DNA from: Pegea sp. RAD2-039
Lineage: Eukaryota; Chordata; Thaliacea; Salpida; Salpidae
DNA length: 64,000 nt
NCBI GenBank assembly: GCA_034620365.1
Contig: JAQGEQ010000193.1
Location: 62,001-126,000, forward strand
Direction: 5' to 3'
Position numbers and translations under genes: made by a program. The notes below the pieces were generated by a model, which saw nothing but the letters and a program-made list of their open reading frames with translations, was not told the DNA's origin and made no database searches. Below are positions 59,966 to 64,000 of the stretch, piece after piece (within the stretch, counting starts at the first letter, position 1; each line of letters begins with the position of its first letter).

Positions 59966-60620
59966 TCATCTAGCTTTAACTGCTGCAATATCATGGACTA
60001 TATTTTGTGCGATGAAAATTGGAATAATCTGCAAATAAAAGCTGATCACGTGTCAAGTCATGTGATCACGTGATTAACTTACTTGAAGTAGTGCAATACC
60101 AATAATGATACCACCATATTGTTAGCCCAATCATCAGCACCTACACCACCACAACATTGAAACTGTTGATGAAAAACAGATACAAATTTGAAGCACTTCA
60201 ATAATGAGAGCTTTACATATTCCTGAGTGAAATCGATGATGTTTTGAAGGTCCAGATCTTCTCTATACTCTTCTATTGTTCTGTTGACAAAAGTTCCAAA
60301 CTGAACAGCAAATCAGTCTTTGCAGATTTATCCTACAAGTCCCACCATTATCTCCCCAAAGAAGATAACAGATAAAAAGATTGAAAACTGAATTGAAAAA
60401 GATTCAAATTAAGTGATTATAGTTTTCTATTTTCACTTACACATTTTAACAAGGAAATATTTTCTCGTAATGTTCCAACTTATCCAGCAAACAGAACATG
60501 CGAAGACCAACTCCATTTACGATGATCACAGGATCTAATGGTAACGAACTGATAGTGGCAAGATTATCAAAAAAACCATGAAAATGGAATTTGATTACTC
60601 AACCAGAAAACAAACTTGAA
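59966..60620 (-). pseudogene. Decayed tetraspanin gene, unit 2
   Basis: The final exon (stop at 59,966-59,968), TM4, part of the large loop with its CCG, TM3 and TM2 are recognisable. A deletion of about 290 bp relative to unit 1 (41,209-41,494) removes the second half of the large loop. In TM2 the ancestral LRENISLLKC is preserved here (unit 1 has a stop there). Upstream of it, however, are a 7-base deletion and a TAA (FAG, then stop, then VGTLREN). The two copies are therefore broken by different mutations. Confidence 0.65.
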
Positions 60621-60629
60621 TTTTATTTC

Positions 60630-60790
60630 TAAGATTATCGCTTACGACTCGTATCTGGCAGCTCCAACAGCAAAAGGCTCTATACAACAGATTATCTCAA
60701 TAAATATTTTGTGGGTTTCCAAACTTTTTTCAAAAAATTATTTTTTTAGTTTTTTTTTTAAATTGTAAACAGTCTTGTGAATAATATAAA
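60630..60790 (-). repeat. Tetraspanin 5'-end segment, unit 2
   Basis: Matches 42,018-42,170 nearly perfectly (tcgtatctggcagctccaac) and marks the end of unit 2. Confidence 0.45.
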
Positions 60791-60819
60791 AATTAAAATA
60801 AATTAATTTATTAATTAAT

Positions 60820-63800
60820 TAAAATGATTAATTATTAAAATGATTAATAAATGAAACAAAATATAAATTCAATTCCATCAATATTTATCCTTAAAATTTG
60901 ATAGAAGAAATACATCATATATAAAAATTATATTAGGAATTAAATCTGGAAAATTATTATAAAAAAGCCAAAAATTAACAAACAATTAACATAACTTTTT
61001 ATAAATTTTCAGAAGAATGTAAAAAATAAAATCATAAAACTTATTTTTATTCAAGAAAAGTAAATATGATTTAATATGTCATAAGTTTCATACTAAAAAA
61101 TTTAAAAAAAGTAATATATATTTTAAAAACAATTAAAAATCATAAAGAGAAATTATCTGACAATCCGTCTTAAATTTAAAATATTAAGTTTACAAATAGA
61201 TTATAGAAATAAATAACAAAGGAATATTTAACAAACATAAGATATCTTTGGTTGACTCTATTTTAAGTAAAGCTGCACTATGTAAAATATTGAACACTCA
61301 AAACCAGCCTATAATCACTAGTAACAACAGTCAACATAGATGGAGCCAAAGAGCAGTATTTTTTTGATTATTTGGTTACAAGAACATTAATGAAAATGTT
61401 TATATTTGAAAAATAAATCTAAACCGAAAAGTTCTCTAGTCACCAACAGAAGTATAAAATCTTTCTACTAAAAATTATATCATGAGTTTTTTCAAACAAA
61501 AGTAAATTGTTTAAGTTACAAAATTGAATGCTTAAGATAATTATTAATATAATAGAAAAATTTAAATATTTGATGAACAAATTTTTAGAACAGTTAATTG
61601 TTGTAAATATTTATTGTTTTAATAATATTTTTATTCAAAAATGAATTAAGATTAGCATAACAACAGAATATAACATCTATATATGTTGTGTTCATAGATT
61701 TAAAAAGAGTTTAGTTAGTGTGACACAAAAAGATAGGATATAAGAACTTACTTCTAAGAATACAAAGTAACAAAATGATATTTTAACAAAATATTTCAGC
61801 CAAACTAAAGCACATTGCTAAATGTTTTAGTGATGAGAAGAGTAAAAGAATTAAAGAAAAAATGAAATTGAACTTTATAAATCTGAATATAAAGTTTAAT
61901 GAAAATTTATTTGGAAAATTCTAAAATAAATTGTGATAAGAATTTACTTGCCTATTATCCATCGTCATCGAGCGATTGGTTTGTTTTTAATTTATTTTTT
62001 TGATTTTATTATCAGTTTCAAAACCTAGATAATCTGTTTAGTATTTTCTGCTAGTTTCAAATATAACCGAGGCCGTTACACAAATTTATACTAATATTAG
62101 ATGCTATAAGAATTTAAATATCATAAAAGTAGCCTAGGTGACAAAAGACTTCAAATAATGAAACAGCTAGATTTAAACTAACATTGTATTTTGCAAATAT
62201 TTTGTCAGTGCGAAATGGCAAAGATCTTAATATTAACAACAAGGGTGAAAACGTTGACAGTAATTAAAGTTTATGTTAAAAAAGTTCTATTAATCTTACG
62301 TTAATATTTAATACGAGTATAAAAATACAAATGATATTAAACAAGTTATATAAAACTAAAATTAATTTAACATTTTCTACCTTCCCTAAAAACTTAATAT
62401 ATAGATATATATCTGTCAGAATATACAGTTTATTTAAGTGGTTAATATTTTGTCGTCATAAAACTATACTCGTTTTAAATCAAATTGATTTTATTATATT
62501 TAATAGTTTTAAGTTGTACTACTTTTAAAGTAAACATTTAAATATCTGCTATAAAAAATTGTAAATAATTTTTTTATTGTTGATAGCATGTTAGCAGAAA
62601 AAATTAATTACAATCATTCTTTATGATTTTACAAAAAGGATAAATATAATTTTGTTTTTTTCTTTCAATTTAACTAAATACAGTTTGAAAACTGATTTTC
62701 CTGATAGACTTAATAATCTTTTTGTTGATAATCTTTTCATTTCAAGTTTTGAAGTTAAATTTATTAATTCTTTATAGATTTCCATTAAAATTTTTACTAA
62801 AAAGCATTGTAGAGAATTTTTAAAAAGTTTTATTTTGCAGAAGTTTGCCAAAAATGTACATAGTAAAATATGTACAATATAATTATTAATAATATAATTA
62901 ATATTACAATAAGTATAATTTGTAAATATACTTTATATATAGTTAACATAATTATGTACTTTTTGATTTTATATTATTCCATTTAAGTGATTATAAATTT
63001 TATTATGATAAAATTATTTTTAATTTTTTGTAAAATCTTTTTGTCTTACTTTTGGCAAAAATTGTTTATTAATTTTTTATTAGTTTTATAAAAGTATTTA
63101 TTGATCTCAAAGTCAATATTACTGATTTATTTAATATTCTAATATAAATATCATTAACTTAAAATGAAATTTTGTTTAATATGTTTATAATTCATTATTT
63201 TTACTTAAAATTATTCAATAAATAGACTCTTTTTTTAAATTGCAGAAAAATTTTAAATTTATTCTAAATACACAGAATGGGCTGTTTAATGACTAAAGTT
63301 AATATCAACAAATTACTTTGTTAACATTTATATAGAGTCTTCAAAAATCGTTTTAATCTTTTTTCTTGAAGCAAAACATTAAAAAAGCGGTAGTTTTACT
63401 TGGTTAATTCAAAATTTTATTTAAGACTTTTTTAAATGCAAATGAAATGCTTTATTTTTTATTTCGACGTTTTACACAAATTTAATGCTACTTGTTAAGA
63501 ACTAGAGATTTATAATAAGGCTGTCATATTATGATTGTCATATTAGTAGTCTTCTGTATTCAATTAAGATTAAGAATTGCTCTAAAGTAACTTGATGACG
63601 TCAACTCTACTAAGACACAAATAGGTAGTAATAAGAATATAGTTTATTCTACATATTTGCTTACTTACAGCAACGTCAGTTAGACTTTGGTAAACAATCA
63701 AATAATTTAAACAAAAGAACAGGTTTATAGCGTGCTTATACATTAATAGATAAAAGAAAAACTTATCGTTTAATACAAGACGGTCTAAATTTTCACTATT

Positions 63801-64000
63801 CTTGAAAAAATGCTTTGTGTCACTACGTTTTTGCTTGAAATTTATCTTTATCTCTCTACTACTACCAAGTGACTAATTTTATATGTTCGTTTACTTAAGG
63901 CAGCGTCTTCTAGAATTTGATAAACAAAAGATTGATATTCATTAAAAGATATGATTGTATGATGACAATTACATAACAAACTGTAAGATTTATTATATGA
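60820..64000. repeat. Tandem segmental duplication, unit 3 (spacer X and part of the fold-back repeat)
   Basis: Collinear with 12,413-15,600 to the last base of the window (gacaattacataacaaactg near the end matches about 15,562). From 60,820 to 63,480 it is spacer X; from about 63,480 it is the left arm of the fold-back repeat. Unlike unit 2 it keeps the unit-1 arrangement past the 44,525 breakpoint. No gene lies inside. The 65-codon frame at 62,331 and the 76-codon minus frame at 62,621 are AT-rich noise. Confidence 0.85.

Larger units (their letters stand above)
42190..60820. repeat. Tandem segmental duplication, unit 2
   Basis: The second complete unit, about 18.6 kb: spacer X (42,205-44,525), metalloproteinase remains, GDF-like gene B, spacer Y, LINE and Tigger remnants, Ig gene B, tetraspanin remnant. 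Relative to unit 1 it lacks the 23,530-33,140 block and the doubled Y, and it carries deletions next to the Ig and tetraspanin genes. Confidence 0.85.

Overview
The window is very AT-rich animal DNA. Multi-exon genes with GT-AG introns, a secreted TGF-beta ligand, an Ig-domain membrane protein, tetraspanin and matrix-metalloproteinase remains, LINEs, a Tigger transposon and short inverted-repeat elements all point to an invertebrate metazoan. The clade cannot be fixed from sequence alone. A GDF8/11-type ligand with the vertebrate intron layout and a metalloproteinase with fibronectin-II inserts would suit a deuterostome, but this is only a lean. No prokaryotic features are present.

Layout. 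Positions 1-7,675 are gene-poor, repeat-dense DNA (direct repeats, tRNA-like remnants, small inverted-repeat elements). At 7,676-10,688 (-) lies a LINE with an uninterrupted 916-aa endonuclease/reverse transcriptase. A probable four-exon gene of unknown function lies just upstream of it at 10,813-11,678 (-). From about 12,413 to the window end the sequence is a tandem segmental duplication. Each unit carries, in order: spacer X; a GDF8/11-like gene (-); spacer Y; a LINE remnant (-); a Tigger transposase remnant (+); an Ig-superfamily receptor gene (+); and a decayed tetraspanin gene (-). Unit 1 is about 12,413-42,190, unit 2 about 42,190-60,820, and unit 3 starts at about 60,820 and runs off the end.

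Differences between units. Unit 1 carries a 9.6-kb block (about 23,530-33,140) flanked by two copies of spacer Y. The block holds two convergent genes for Glu/Arg/Gln-rich coiled-coil proteins, one with a premature stop. Unit 2 carries a decayed gelatinase-like metalloproteinase gene (about 45,060-48,420) where unit 1 has a fold-back repeat. Unit 2 has also lost about 1.5 kb upstream of its Ig gene, so the Tigger remnant abuts the Ig start codon, and it has lost part of its tetraspanin gene.

Functional reading. Both GDF8/11-like genes are intact (382 codons, identical exon lengths). By eye they differ at 14 residues, only one of them in the mature ligand. Both Ig genes are intact (355 codons, eight exons, introns of 46-56 nt). 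The tetraspanin, metalloproteinase, Tigger and LINE remnants are broken. Purifying selection thus seems to hold the ligand and the receptor while the passengers decay. All alignments were made by eye; no identity percentages were computed.
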